Below, piece by piece: positions 44,821 to 57,800 of a DNA stretch of 64,000 nt. The notes beneath the pieces were generated by a model, which had not been told where the DNA came from, did not search any database, and saw only the letters and a program-made list of their open reading frames with translations. Position numbers and translations under genes: made by a program. Each line of letters opens with the position of its first letter. The first letter of the stretch is position 1. This DNA is from Takakia lepidozioides. Lineage: Eukaryota > Streptophyta > Takakiopsida > Takakiales > Takakiaceae. The stretch is from positions 47,599,053 through 47,663,052 of the forward strand of contig CM060732.1 in the NCBI GenBank assembly GCA_030704615.1, written 5' to 3'.

Positions 44821-46130
44821 CAATTTTACCTGTAGTTGTGGAGGTGCCCATTGTCGTGCCCATTGGTTTGAGGCCTTTAAAAATTCCTTATAGTTTACCT
44901 TATTTTTTGGAGAGGCTCAGGATAACCCTGGAAATCATGTTCAAAAGTTCATTCAAATTTGTAATTCAAATCAAGCACTTGATACTGCTTATTGGCTTAT
45001 TTGGTTTCCCACTACATTTAAGGACAAGGCGTTAATCTGGTATTGGCAGCCCGATGGATCTTTTGTGGTTTGGGATCAGATTGGAGATGCTTTCTTGAAT
45101 CAATTTCGTGCAGTGCACCAATTTTCTAATGGCACTAGCAAGAATCCGTCAATGCCTTATGGAAGAAGTAGCGGACTTTGAAATGAGATTCCGGGAGCTG
45201 ATACAACTCCAAAATCGGTTGACTCATTTAAATGATGAGGTGCGCAAAGATTGTTTTTTGAGTGGTTTACGAGATGTTACTCACTTCCATGTTTTGCAGC
45301 AAAAGCCTGCAACATTCGCAGATACTATCAATGCAGGGAAAGAATTCGACAATATGCACAGGCAAGTTCAACGAGCCAATTAAATGTCGGAGCTTAAATT
45401 GCCTTCCTAACATCACCATTGAGCCCGCCAATGAGCCGGTTTTACTAGTGGCCATTCAGCCAGCTTTACATTATACGTCCTCATATGTCGGAGGAGCGAG
45501 GCCATATGTTCTAGCAACGGCTACAGGACCAGTTGCGACCCTGACAGTACCACGGAATGCTAGTGCAGTTCCGACCAACTCCCATGTGGATTCAACCAAA
45601 CAATCCGACTCGCAAGTTGGCATTTAGAAGCACAAGTGACACCTTTCATGAAGATGATCAAGACAATGGGTGATCGTCTGAGTTCCATTGGTCAACAAAT
45701 CACCCGCTATGCCGACTATCGAGACTCGACCCCAATCGAAGAATCGGACCCCTATCCAACAAAGGTATGGTGTTTCAACTACTACAGAGCAGGTCACACT
45801 CCTCAACATTGTCTTTATTCTATTCGGGAAAGGCAGGTAAGCCGAAACTATCAGCATAGGCAAAAGAATCAGGACAACCGGTCTTCTGGTCAGAGAAGTT
45901 GTCAGAAATATGGGAGAACAACCTATCGAACTGAAAAATGGTAGAAAAACCTTGTATGTCTTCATTGTGGTAGACAAGGTCACCCATTTGACAGATCTTC
46001 CACCAGGCAAGTGGACCGACCCACGCATGCCACTAAACAGCAAGTGGAGAGAAATCTAGATAGGCAAAGGGCTCCATTTTCACATCAATATATGACTGTT
46101 CAACCAACTTCTCTACCACTGCAACACAAC
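44820..46130 (+). mobile_element. Decayed LTR-retrotransposon gag fragment
   Basis: Pieces of a gag polyprotein in several frames. FKDKALIWYWQPDGSFVVWD at about 45010-45075 and DEVRKDCFLSGLRDVTHFHV at about 45230-45295 match the Retrotrans_gag domain pattern. Two zinc-knuckle-like stretches follow near 45770 (CFNYYRAGHTPQHC) and 45960 (CLHCGRQGHPFDRS). The frame is broken repeatedly and no protease, reverse transcriptase or LTR was found, so this is a remnant, probably of a Ty3/gypsy-type element. Confidence 0.65.
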
Positions 46131-46164
46131 ATGTATTTTGCATGTTTTTTTTTAAAAAAAAAAC

Positions 46165-46539
46165 CTCATTACAACACCCATATCGGGCATATCCTGCTAC
46201 AATTATAGTCCATGTAGATGTATCTCGTTCAGTCATTTTGTCAAACACTTGGCATGCATCGACCACATTTGGCATACATGTTGACAAGGGTGTTGAGTAA
46301 AACAATGTTTGGCTTGAATCCACTCTGGATCGTCGGGTCAAAATGTCCACTGCCTCTTTCAAACGTCCTGCCTTACATAGAGTCCTCATATCCCCAGAAG
46401 TGCCATAACAGTTCTTGTTGACTTCCTCTCTTTGTCCTCTTTCAAAAGCAGTGGTGATGGAGGTACTACTTTGGCCGCCAAATTGACATCCAACAAGCAA
46501 TTGTGCCTGATTCAGCCGTGCTATCCTGTGTGACTCCAA
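46165..46539 (-). pseudogene. Truncated PPR gene 5' end (copy B)
   Basis: Near-copy of the first ~460 bp of the intact PPR gene. It retains the leader (LNQAQLLVGCQFGGQSSTSI) and part of the first repeat. It has lost the start codon: ATG at 32389-32391 is ATA here. It also lacks about 107 bp between the sites equivalent to 32098 and 32205, and about 8 bp elsewhere. It ends abruptly at a T-run/A-run tract next to gag debris. No repeat array or DYW domain follows. Confidence 0.88.
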
Positions 46540-47626
46540 CTCTTAAATGCAAGCTTGTAGACTGTCAAGTTGAATAATAAATCCCAAAACTCCTGGATGC
46601 TCAAAACAAAGACCTCTTCATGGGCACAGGCTTCTCGCATCAGATTTACATGACTCCAAGACTACAGAAATCATGTATATTTGATAATAAACAATATCAA
46701 TTCTCTCTAAAACCTTGAATCCTGATCAAAACAATACCTGTTGTATTGTCTTCATGGGGATATTTGGCAAAACCATCACTAGATTACAACAACGGCAATT
46801 AACTCTGGTTCCACCCAAGGATGGTTTGTCCAACTCAAAATCCAAAGCACCTCCTTGGCCCACTTATGTCCAAAGTCTGGCGACCTTGCATGTTTCTGTG
46901 AAAAGCGGGAGTGGGTAGCTGAGCAGCCATAGCTTCAAGCACAGCCTTGCATTGAGCTACAACCAACAAAGCACCACACGTAGATCTTTAAACAACATGT
47001 CATAACTTTGAACAAAGAAACTTCAATATTATTATTGACCAATAACTGACTGATTCAACAATAAGAATGCAACCATGATCCAGCACAAAAATACATTATA
47101 CTAGCTTTACTGAGAATCCTACAAATGACTGGGTAATAACTGAGATAATTCACCTTGTTAGTTGTACTGCCCTACCATTGTGAAGACTCTGACTTAAACT
47201 CTTGCCAAAGCTGTTCTATAAATTTTGCTCCGCTTGCATGCAAACACCACTAAAGGATATGTCTTTAGCATATCCCTACTTGCATTAGTCTTATTAAGGA
47301 ATGCTAGAGTAGGCATTCCACAATATCAACCTCTGTCTCTGCCACTGCCTGTCCTCAAGGGCATTTTGACTGTGCAATCAAATCCAAATTTGCTACACTG
47401 TATCCAATTGGGGGCTAGAATAGCAATATATTACGCCCCTGCTAGCCTTAAACGAGACTCAATCCCTGTAACTGGACCTCCGGCGTCAGTGCTATGATGT
47501 TTGCATTTGAGTAACCCCACAACTGGCTCCAGGAGGGCTAATCCCTGCACTTATGTGAACCCCTATCCATCCCTTAGTGTGACTGTGGCTCTACAATGGT
47601 CCAGAGACACAACAACAATGAGTCAC

Positions 47627-49967
47627 CGGATCGGGTGGTTCTCCAGGTCGACGTCACCAACGCTTTCAACACTGTGTCACGAGCGGCTATCTTTCAGCAG
47701 CTCCGTTCAGCCCGAGGAGATTTCCACCAGCTCATTCCGTTTGTTTGATTATTCTATGCATCCACCACTCCTCTATACTACAGTCATCATTCTCGCCTTG
47801 GTGAGTGCTCCATCATTCAGTCCGAGGTTGGGACCCGCCAAGGCGACCCTTTAGGAGACCTTTGTTTGCCATGGCTCATGTCCGCACCCTCACGGCTTCT
47901 GCACAAGTACACTCATCTTGTCTTTTTCCGTCGGTGGCAGACGACACGCACATTGTAGGCCCTGCCTCACATGTACTTTCAGCTTACCATCATTTTGTCA
48001 CCCAACTCTCTGCCGTGGGCCTTTCAGTGCAATCTCGCAAATGTGCGGTGTGGTCTCCGTCCGGTCTCCCTGCAGATTTTGTCCTCCCTGCTCACTTCAT
48101 TGCTCCGCCCAATGGCATCAGAATCCTAGGAGTCCCTTTTGGCACCACCCAGTTCACAACGCCCTTCTTGGAAGATGCACTCCACCAGGATACCACCCAC
48201 GCCGATCTCATTCCTAGGCTCGGAGATGTACAAGTAGCATATGGAATCTTGACCAAATGTTTCTTTCAGCGTCCCTCATATCTCTTGCGCACTGTTCCAC
48301 CCAGCCCAGATTTCCTACGCCTCTTATCTGGGTTTGATACTACCATGATGACCATCTTCGGAAGATTGTTAGGACCAGGAGCTTTGGAGGGTGCTCAGGG
48401 ACTTTTGCCACGATAGCAAGCCACCCTGCCCGTCTCTTCCGGTGGTGTGGGTCTTTTGTCCACTGTCACTACCGCCCCGTCAGCTTTCCTCGGCAGTTAG
48501 GCGTTGGTGGCGCCAGCCCTTGTTTCACGATTTCTCTATGACCATCGTCCCATCCTTATGGACGTTGTTGCACATGTCGACAGAGGCATTTTACCCTTCC
48601 AGCAGCATCTCCGCTCTGCACGAGATCTTCTTCCGGCACCGGCGCGAGCATGTCTACCACCATTTGAGCAGTTGGTTGCTCAAGGTCTCGACCATCTTCA
48701 GGAGTCCATTTCCGAGCGCATGCACCGTCATTCATTTTCCGACATGCTCTCAAATGCTTCTTCTAAGTTGCATCGAGCCGGACTTCTATCATACGTAGGA
48801 CCCGGAGCAGGGGCATGGTTGGCAACACGACCCACTATCGCACATTTTCGCCTCTCATCTCCTATTTTCACTACTGCGCTCCGCCTTCGACTCGGTTTAC
48901 CTCATCCTTCGGCATTGGGCCTTCAGCGCTGCATCTGTCTTCAGCCCATCGATGACCTTGTCATCCATCTCCTCCGCTGTCCATGTGGTGGTGAGCGTAC
49001 TGCGTCTCATGATATGGTTCGCGATGCGGTGACATCTATTGCTCGGGAGGCAGGGTATCATGTACTGCGTGAGCAACCACATCTACGACACAAATTGAAA
49101 ACATGTCAAGGATGTTTTCTGCCTAACTTCATTTTCTGCCCAATCACATCTCCTCTACGCTGATGATGTTGCCCTTTTGGCACAATCCCCGGTCTTTCTA
49201 CAACGCCATATCAAAATTTTGACCCACGCTCACATCCCACTCTACACGCCGCCATGTTGACATCGTCCTATCTAGAGATGGTTTGCGTACCCTAGCAGAT
49301 GTCGTTCTCGCCGACCCCACTCGAGCGGATCTGCTATCTCGCGCAGCTACCACACCAAGCACAACAGCCACTGTAGCAGCTCAGGCCAAAGAGCGCGACT
49401 ACAGCGATCGTCACCCCATTGACACATTTCTTCCACTGGCGGTCGAGATATTTGGCTCATTGCACCGGCACTTCAACGATTTCCTGCGGACACGTGCACA
49501 TAATGCATCCAAGAGCGGGTCCACTGGCATCCCACATGCCTCCGTCCTTGTCGCCTACTATCGACAACGTGTTTCAGTTGCTTTGCAGAGAGCACAAGCC
49601 ATATCTATTTTGCATCGGGCTGATGTGGCTAGCTCCGCGTCATCTCATCTTCCGCCTCTGCCCGACGCTTTGCCTATCTCCTTACCTGATGTCCTCCATG
49701 CTGTTGGCTGGGAGGGTCGCTCTGCTTGAGTAGCTTACTATAGCTTTTGTTTTCGTCGTTGGTTGAGTAGCTTACTTTAGCTTTTGTTTTCTTCTCTAGT
49801 TGAGTAGCTTACTATAGCTTTTGTTTTCTTCTCTAGCTCAGTAGCTTACTATAGCTTTTTGTTTTCTTCTCTTGTTTGTTGTTCCTTCCCCCCCCTTGGG
49901 AACTTCTCCTCATATGCACGTTCACCCGTTGTACATGTTGTAAATAAAGTCTTACAGGTTTCAACAT
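47627..49967 (+). mobile_element. Non-LTR retroelement (5'-truncated) inserted in copy B
   Basis: Reverse-transcriptase motifs run in order across several frames: DVTNAFNTVSR (motif A, about 47665), VGTRQGDPL (motif B, about 47826), ADDTHIVG (motif C, about 47939) and ILGVPFG (about 48124). A conserved C-terminal module follows: HLLRCPCGGERTASHDMVRD near 48966, then RTLADVVLADPTR near 49284 and KERDYSDRH with FLPLAVEIFG near 49390-49455. That last part resembles a restriction-enzyme-like endonuclease, which is inference. Stop and frame changes show it is dead. Four 37-bp repeats and AATAAAG at 49942 form the 3' end. The equivalent site in copy A (about 33448-33462) has no insert. Confidence 0.8.
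49726..49872. repeat. Four tandem 37-bp repeats in the retroelement 3' UTR
   Basis: The unit starts TTGAGTAGCTTACTATAGCT and ends in a TTTTCTTCTCTAG-type sequence. It begins at the stop codon of the element's last open frame. Confidence 0.85.
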
Positions 49968-51806
49968 CGAGCCCTCTCCATTCAGGGGTGAGCTCAAATG
50001 CTGCAATCTTCGAAATTGCAGCGATTCCAGATGAGGCCTGGGAAGATACAAAATTTTATACCTTTCTGTAGTTCACCTGGACGCTGGAGGGCCGTCATAT
50101 TCACCACTTGCAAGCGTCTTTATCCCAGCATTGACAAGCCGGATGCCGACTTCACCTCCACAGCCTGGCCGGTTAACTTGCTACATAACGTGAGGCCGCC
50201 TGCCCCTCCGCCCCTTCACCGCAAGGAGAAGAAGAAGATAGGGCTTTGCCCATGGCCTAATCTGGGCGCTCAGGAGATCTGCACAGCACGCTGCCATCGC
50301 TGAGAGAGGGCTCTCAAAAGCGAGCCCACAGTGAAACCACGGCCTCGTATACCGTATATGATACGCAGCCCTTGGTATACAGGAGGCTCACATATATTCC
50401 TGAAGATCGATGGTACAGTCGTGACGTCCTGATGTAAAATTATTTTCCAGTAGGCTGATGGAAAGAAGAGGCTGGTGCTGGCAGGTATGAGACTTTGGGT
50501 CATTGCAATTCGCTTTGAAATGTAGTCGATCTTGAGGTGGGTATTTCTTCCGGACAGAGACGTCTTTCTGTTCTATTGCGGCGTGATACCGGTGGAAGTT
50601 TTCAAGAAGCCTTCGGTTTTTATTCTGATTTGGGTTTTTCCCCTTCGTATTCTTGGAGCCTTCTCTCAGTTGGGATTTCTCTCTTTCATGGGGAATTGGG
50701 AGGCCTTCGAGGACGTTGATGAAGATTCTTCTTCAGGGTCCTCCCGAATGTGGTATTTCGTCGTTGCATCGGCCTTATAGCTCTCCGGGGACTTTGAATT
50801 ACTTCTTTCTTCGTCGCCTCCCTCTCCCATATTATCGCAATGGGTGCACACTGTCGCTTGCCATGCGCAAGCACGATTGGTCACAAGAGGACATGCACGT
50901 CTGGATTTTCAATTGTACCCCTGAGCCTGCGGGTGGGGAGTGCAGCTCTGTGCTACGCAATGCTGGACGGGAGCTAGAGAAGAGTAGAGTAATAAATCTG
51001 GAGCAGACGATATAATGCGGGATGGTGCTTCTGGTGAGCTGTTTATTTTGCGCACAGGTTCTTGTTCCTCGTAGCCTTCGAAAGACTATCGGAAATTTGA
51101 TCAAAATATAGAGGGTATGATGATCTCCCTTTCACATTCAGAGTGTCGCAATCCGTCAGACGGCCCTGGACATCATTGCACCGCAAGTTCCAGATGAAAA
51201 TTGCACCGTTGCAATTGGAGGTTGGGTACAGGTAGTTAGGCATCACATTAAGGATGTCTGTATTTTTCTCTTCATCTCAGAGCCATAATTTTCTTCCTAG
51301 CAATCTCAAAAGCCCGTTGCAACGTATCCTGTGCATGCCAGAGGTATGATCACGGTGCAGCTTCTTAAAAAACAATGACAAGCAGGAATCTTGCGGCCCC
51401 GGGTGAGGGTAGGCAAAGCCTGGGCCAGGATTTGTTGTGGCAGAAGTATTCCAACATGGTTTCTCAGAGCAGCATCTATCTTAAGTATTTTCCCTTGAAA
51501 TCCTCCAGGTGGCTGAATACGTAAGCCTAGGGACATGATCTAGAAGCATCCCTTGAAATGGACTTTTTTTGTGTGCAACAGGTAGATAGCATGATTTCCC
51601 CTTGGTGGCTAATGCTACACTTTGCTGCCATGTACCACTTACAAGGGCCCCGCCATGGAGACGTGAAACTTAACGGGCTTCATATCTGTTGTTCCACAGA
51701 GCGATCAGGAGCCGGCTTTCCTTGCTGGGGACCTGAGTAAAGCCATTTGAAGGCTCTATCAAATCCTTACAAACAAGGGAACAAAAATTGGCAGCAGGAA
51801 AGAAGG

Positions 51807-54800
51807 ATGTATCATATCAAAAGCTTGGCTCCTCGGAGCACTTTAATGGAACTGCTAGAATCCATCAAAGCACAAGATGACAACCGGAGGGACGTTCCTC
51901 CTGCCCTTCCACAACGGCCAATATCAAAAGCTCGGTTGCCATCAGCTGTGCGAACAAAAGGTTCTTCCGTTCAAAGTCCTTGCTCTGATGCCACCAACTT
52001 GTCCAGTGAGAGCTCTTCCATCACTGATGGAATATGTATCACAGCTAGGAAGATCCCCAATATATCTGGTGATATACCCACCCCGCATGGCAGTAGTCAA
52101 ATTGCAGTTGGTGGTTTGCCTATCATTCCTGGTGCTAACATGGCATCTTCCAAAGCTTCTACTGAGACAGACCCTGCAGAATTTTCCAACTCTCCAACTG
52201 TAATAACTGCTAGCAACACAAAGACAGATTTCATGGAAGAAATGGATAGCATTGCACCATGCAACAGCAGGAGCCATGTGATTGTATCTGATCAAATCAC
52301 CAGGACCACATCTTCTGGGTTGTGGTTACATGATAATTCAAGTTCCAGTTTCCACGCTTCACCACAGAAATTGACCACTGCAACGTCTGCTTCAAGAGCC
52401 AAGTGGAAGGAGGACGTGACATTCGGTTTGAAAAAGGTGCCATCCCTGTACTAGTGCTCGAGAGTTTCCAAAGTGCTCTCTCCGATCTTTGGTTTGATAT
52501 GTGAGTCAAAGAAACTACATTGTTTCAAGATGCATTGGTGGGGAACATGTAACATTGGGCTTTTTGTATGTTTTGCAGAATTCACGCGTGTGGTGCTTGA
52601 CTTCTGAAAGCAAATGGGTGTTGGGACTGATCCAGTCAGCAGGAGATGCAGAGTCAGTGATTTGTACTGCTGACGGTCAAGTATGAACTGCAATCATGAG
52701 TGTATATTTCAACAATTTAGTTCTTTGCTGGTGCTTTCAGATTGCTTTTGGATGTGAGTATATATGAGTCCATTTAACAGTGATTTATTTCCAGATTATC
52801 AAAGCAACTACAGGCAAGCTACTACCTGCAAATCCTGACATCCTTGAAGGAGTGGATGACCTTATCCAGCTTAGCTACCTCAACGAGCCTTCAGTTCTTC
52901 ATAATCTTGCTTATCGATATGCGCAGGACACAATTTATGTGAGGGTCATTGTTTCTCTTGGTACTGAATTGGATCTGTTTTATCTGTATCCCCTTATTTT
53001 AATTTGAATTAAACATATACCCAATCAGTGAGGTCCTTTTGGCACAGGATGATCTGAATATCCAAAATCAGTTTCTCTCATTATGTGGTCATGTGGTGCT
53101 GATAGTTGTCTATGTGCTTGTGTGTCAACTGTGCAGACAAGAGCTGGCCCTGTTCTAATAGCGGTTAATCCTTTCAAAGAGGTCCCAATATATGGTTATG
53201 ATTTTATTGGAGCCTACCGGAAACGGACCAGAGAGAGCTTGCACCCACATGTGTACATGACGGCTGACAGTGCCTATGGAGCACTGGTTAGAGGTATATC
53301 TGTGCTTTACATCCCAACTTGATGCTGCTGTGGGATACCAATTAAGGCTGCAATGCATTTGTTGGGAGATTGATCTAATCATATATAGAAATTAGCTTGA
53401 ATGTACAGCCAATGTAGCATACTGAGAGAAACTTAACGCAGGATCAGTCATTTTAAGGCATGTGTATACAAAATCTGAAAATTTTAAAAGGTGCTTCTGT
53501 GTGTTGTGTAGATGGAGTGAATCAGTCCATTATCATCAGGTGGTTATTCTGTTTGTCAGCTCTTTTCTTCTGCTGCAGAACCTTTGTTATCATGGACTCT
53601 CTTGATTTTAGCTCCCGATGGTTGATTAGGGAAGTTGTTTTACTTTTTCCAAAAGAATAATGACCTCACCTGTAGCAGGTTAGTCTTTTGTTGACCCCCT
53701 TGTAGACCACTCCTTTGAAGTTAGTTATAACAACTGGGCATTGTTAGCGTGAAAAATGTTGGCAGTGTTAAATCATCAGCACAGTTGCTTGTTTAACTAC
53801 TTGTACAAAGAATTAAGTATTTGAAATGTAGCTGCTCCAGTAACTGCTTCACTTGGGTAGGGGGCTAGCTATGGAAAACTTTTGGTTTTGCTGCTGGTTT
53901 GAATTCATGAGCACTATGTCAATTGTGAGGCAATATGTAACATGTGAGATCTCCCCTAGTCTCAAAGATGGAATGTTATGAAGTGGGTGTGCTGCTTTTC
54001 AAGATCATCTGCTCACCACAGGTATCACTACCTGTTCTTCCTTTACTTGAAGAGCAAGCAAGAGAGATTCACATACATCTCGTTTCAGTGGTGAGAGTGG
54101 TGCAGGAAAGACTGAAACAGCAAAGATTGCAATGCAGTATTTGGCTGCACTCGGCGGTGGTGGGTTTGAAGATGATATTTTGCAGACCAATCCAATCTTA
54201 GAAGCATTCGGCAATGCCAAAACACTGAAAAATGACAACTCGAGTCGCTTTGTAAGCGCTAATATAGAATTGGTTAAGTATTGTTTGAAGACGAAAAGAA
54301 GTTTGCAAGTGACTTTCGTGGTGCTGTTCTATAGATGTGTGACTGGTGACAACCAACAGAGAGTTTCCCATGAGGTGTGATTGCTTAGCATAGGACCACA
54401 ACATGAAATATTTTTTATTGAAGTCAGCAAATTTGCAAGTTTTGGTGTATGTATCACAGCGCTCTCTAAGTTTTTGTTTGTTGCACAGGGGAAGTTGATT
54501 GACATTCATTTTGATAAATCTTGGAAGATCTGTGGGGCAAAGATTCAAACTTGTGAGTCCCATGCAAGCTATTCTTTTTGCTGCTGCTGTGCTTGTGTCT
54601 AGCTTGTCTTGGAATCAGCAGCCCATTGCCTGTCACATTGTCATCATTTGAGGTCCTTATTCTACAAGTTTCTAACTGTGGCAATCATGTTGACCTGGAT
54701 ATATTGGACCTGTTCGCCGCTTCTGGTCGTGAGAAGACTTGCTTGAAAAGGTTAGTTATGCCCTTGGTGGACTTATTGCAAGTTTGTTGTGGAATGAGGT

Positions 54801-57800
54801 AGTCCAGAGAATCTGCAAGGACTTAGTTGCTTGGGGCCAATCTTTGGTCATGAATTGTGAAGTACATGGACTTCGGGATTGGTTATGATGGACTGAGTCT
54901 TATTTAGAAGCAGGTTGTTGTGAAAGGTGACAGAGATGAAGTTCGAGAGCTCCTGGCATGTACTAATGAATAATCCATGATAGTATGACTCCATGTTCTA
55001 TGGACCCATAGTGTAAACATGCTGATACTTTTTGCAATTTTCTTTGCTTATTGTGGATTTTGCTTTGTTTTGGTCACAGTCAAGAGTTGTACAGCAGGCA
55101 AAAGGCGAACGATCTTATCACATTTTCTATCAGCTATGTACCGGGGCTGATTTGGCTTTGCGAGGTAGCCTTCTGCTGTTCATTTCATTTTTTACTTCTC
55201 TGGATGATCATTTGGAAATGGCTCACCAGACTAATGTACAGTATGTATGATTCCGGTGCTTACTACAGACATCCTCTGATATTGACGGCGCTTTGTAATA
55301 ACTATCTAGTAGATGTTGAGCCGATCATTTGCCAAATAACTGATGCTGCAGAGCGTGTGAAGCTGAGATCTGCTGTGGACTTTCACTATCTGAATCAAAG
55401 CAACTGTATGACTATTGATAATGTTGATGACGCCGAGCAATTTCGCATCATGAGGGTTGGTACCTCACTTAGTGCAAATGTATCGAACTTGTAGTGTGCC
55501 TGTAGATCTTTGTACAGCACGCATCTTCATTTTCCAAGGAGGTGCAATGAATTCCATGGCCAAGCTTCTCAATATGATCGGCACAAAGGGTCATGCTGAT
55601 GAATTATGTCAATAGATCACAAATTGGTAAACTGTAACCACAATCAAAAGGCCTGAGAAGGGAATCCACTATCGAGGTAGTTGAGCTCACTTAGTTTCTT
55701 TCTTTTGTCATGCAAGGGTTTACCTTGATTCCTGCACTGGGAAGCATTGCTGAGGGCCAATCAGACGTCTCTCTGGCTCTCTGGTGGCCTTTTCTGAAAG
55801 CAATATCTTGTTTTACTCTAAGATATTTGAGTACCGTGTCTGTGAGGTTGGTATGGTCCTCAGAAAGAGATCGCTGCTATGTGCAACTTGGTTATGCAGA
55901 CAGCAATGAATGTTATGCAAATCAGCGAGGAGGACCAGGAGGCTGCTTTCGAAATGCTTTCAGCTGTTTTGTGGCTTGGCAACATCACTTTCTCTGTTGT
56001 TGAGCATGAGAATCATGTAATTGTCAATGATAATGATGGTGAGCATGGAGGCAACATTTTATATATTGTACTCTATAATGCTGCTGCTTCTCACTGATAA
56101 GTGTGGAAGGGGAAGTGGCTCTTATTTACACTTGCTTCGACCAGAGTGTTCTCTCTCTATTTTCCTAAAATGTTGGCATATATGGTAAGCATGATGTGGA
56201 TCTATGGAGAACGGTCAACTTTGTTTGGTTGCCACTACACTGTGCTAGTGTTCTTATAATTGAGGTGTGCATTCAAGCAGCGGTGAAAATAGCTGCAACA
56301 TTGCTGCATTGCAAGGCCAGCAAGCTCATAGCAGCGCTTTCCACACGCAAGATCCGTGCAGGGAGTGAGGATATTGTGCAAAGGCTAACTTATTCTCAGG
56401 TACCAGCACTTTTTCCTTTATGTTGAAGCTCGGTATGCAAAGATGGGGTTTGGTGATATAGCCAAGTAAATACTGATTGTTAGGGTTAGAGGTTCGTCAT
56501 GGTTATGTGCTGTCATGCAGGCAACTGATTCAAGGGATGCTCTTGCTAAAGCCATCTATGCAAGCCTATTCGATTGGTTGGTAGATCTCATCAACACCTC
56601 ATTAGAAGTTGGCAAACAGCGCACAGGCAAATCCATAAGCATTCTGGACATTTATGGCTTTGAGACATTCAAAGTGAGTTGACTGACCCTACAATATACG
56701 TTGCAGTCAGGGTCATGAGGTGGATGCATATGTGCTGGGCTTACATACCTGAAGGATCCATGTTGAAACCTGGTTAACTAATGCCGTGTGTAGTTTCATG
56801 AAGTCGTATAGGAGGTCTATTTGTGAAAGTATCAACTTTCTCTGGGTTTTGTTCCAGCCCCCATGCCCTTCATTCCTGCATCAGGAAGTCCATATTTCTG
56901 TGAGGATTTTTTTTTTTCTGTTCCTTTTCCATGTGGACTGGCTTCAGCTGCAACTTCGTGGTTATGATGTTGAACACAGAAAAACAGTTTTGAGCAGTTT
57001 TGTATCAACTATGCAAATGAAAGGTTGCAGCAGCACTTCAACCACCATCTTTTCAAGCTTGAACAAGAGGTATGGCAGAATGCTATTGAGACTTGCCTTT
57101 TATCTGTTGGCCTTCCCTCTGGGGTATGTCCAAATTTCACTCAAACTCTCTACAATTTGCAGGAGTATATGGCTGAGTGCATTGATTGGACAAGAGTGGA
57201 CTTCGAAGACAATCAAGAGTGCCTTGATCTTATTGAGAAGGTGATGTCCTTCCTCTCTGTGTAAATGGTTTTATTATCCACGATTGAAGATTGATAGTTC
57301 ATGGGTTGTCTGTAACCTATGTAGTAGTCAGGAAAGATTCTTCGATAACCATGTAGGTTCTGTCAAGAAAGGATACTGACATGTCACCCTTGTGCTGACT
57401 GCACTTCATTATAAACCATTGAACATAACCACTTCTCAGTAGGATCCCGACATTTGGGATTGGCTGCCTCAACTTGAGCATATGTTTATCAAATTGTAAT
57501 GACCTAGTGGATAAATACTAAGAGAGCATGGTTGTGGTAGATTGCAGAGACCACTAGGTCTCATTTCATTGCTGGACGAGGAGTGCACATTTCCAAGAGC
57601 CACTGATGTTACGTTTGCCAACAAGCTGCAGGAGCACTTGAAGTGTAATGCATGCTTCAAAGGGGAAAAAAGCAGGGCATTTCGGATTTTTCACTATGCC
57701 GGGGAGGTATTAGATTATCCTTCAACTTCTGCAGTTGCATTGAGCAACTTTTGTACATTATGATGTATAGATTACATCTCATGCAACTCCTAATGCAATA

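Larger units (their letters stand above)
46165..53880. repeat. Segmental duplication, copy B
   Basis: Partner of copy A (31927-38105). Compared with A it contains a reverse-transcriptase element at 47627-49967 and lacks the LINE found at 34248-35121 in A. It also lacks about 100 bp that A has around 33970-34065. It extends into the functional myosin gene. Confidence 0.88.
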
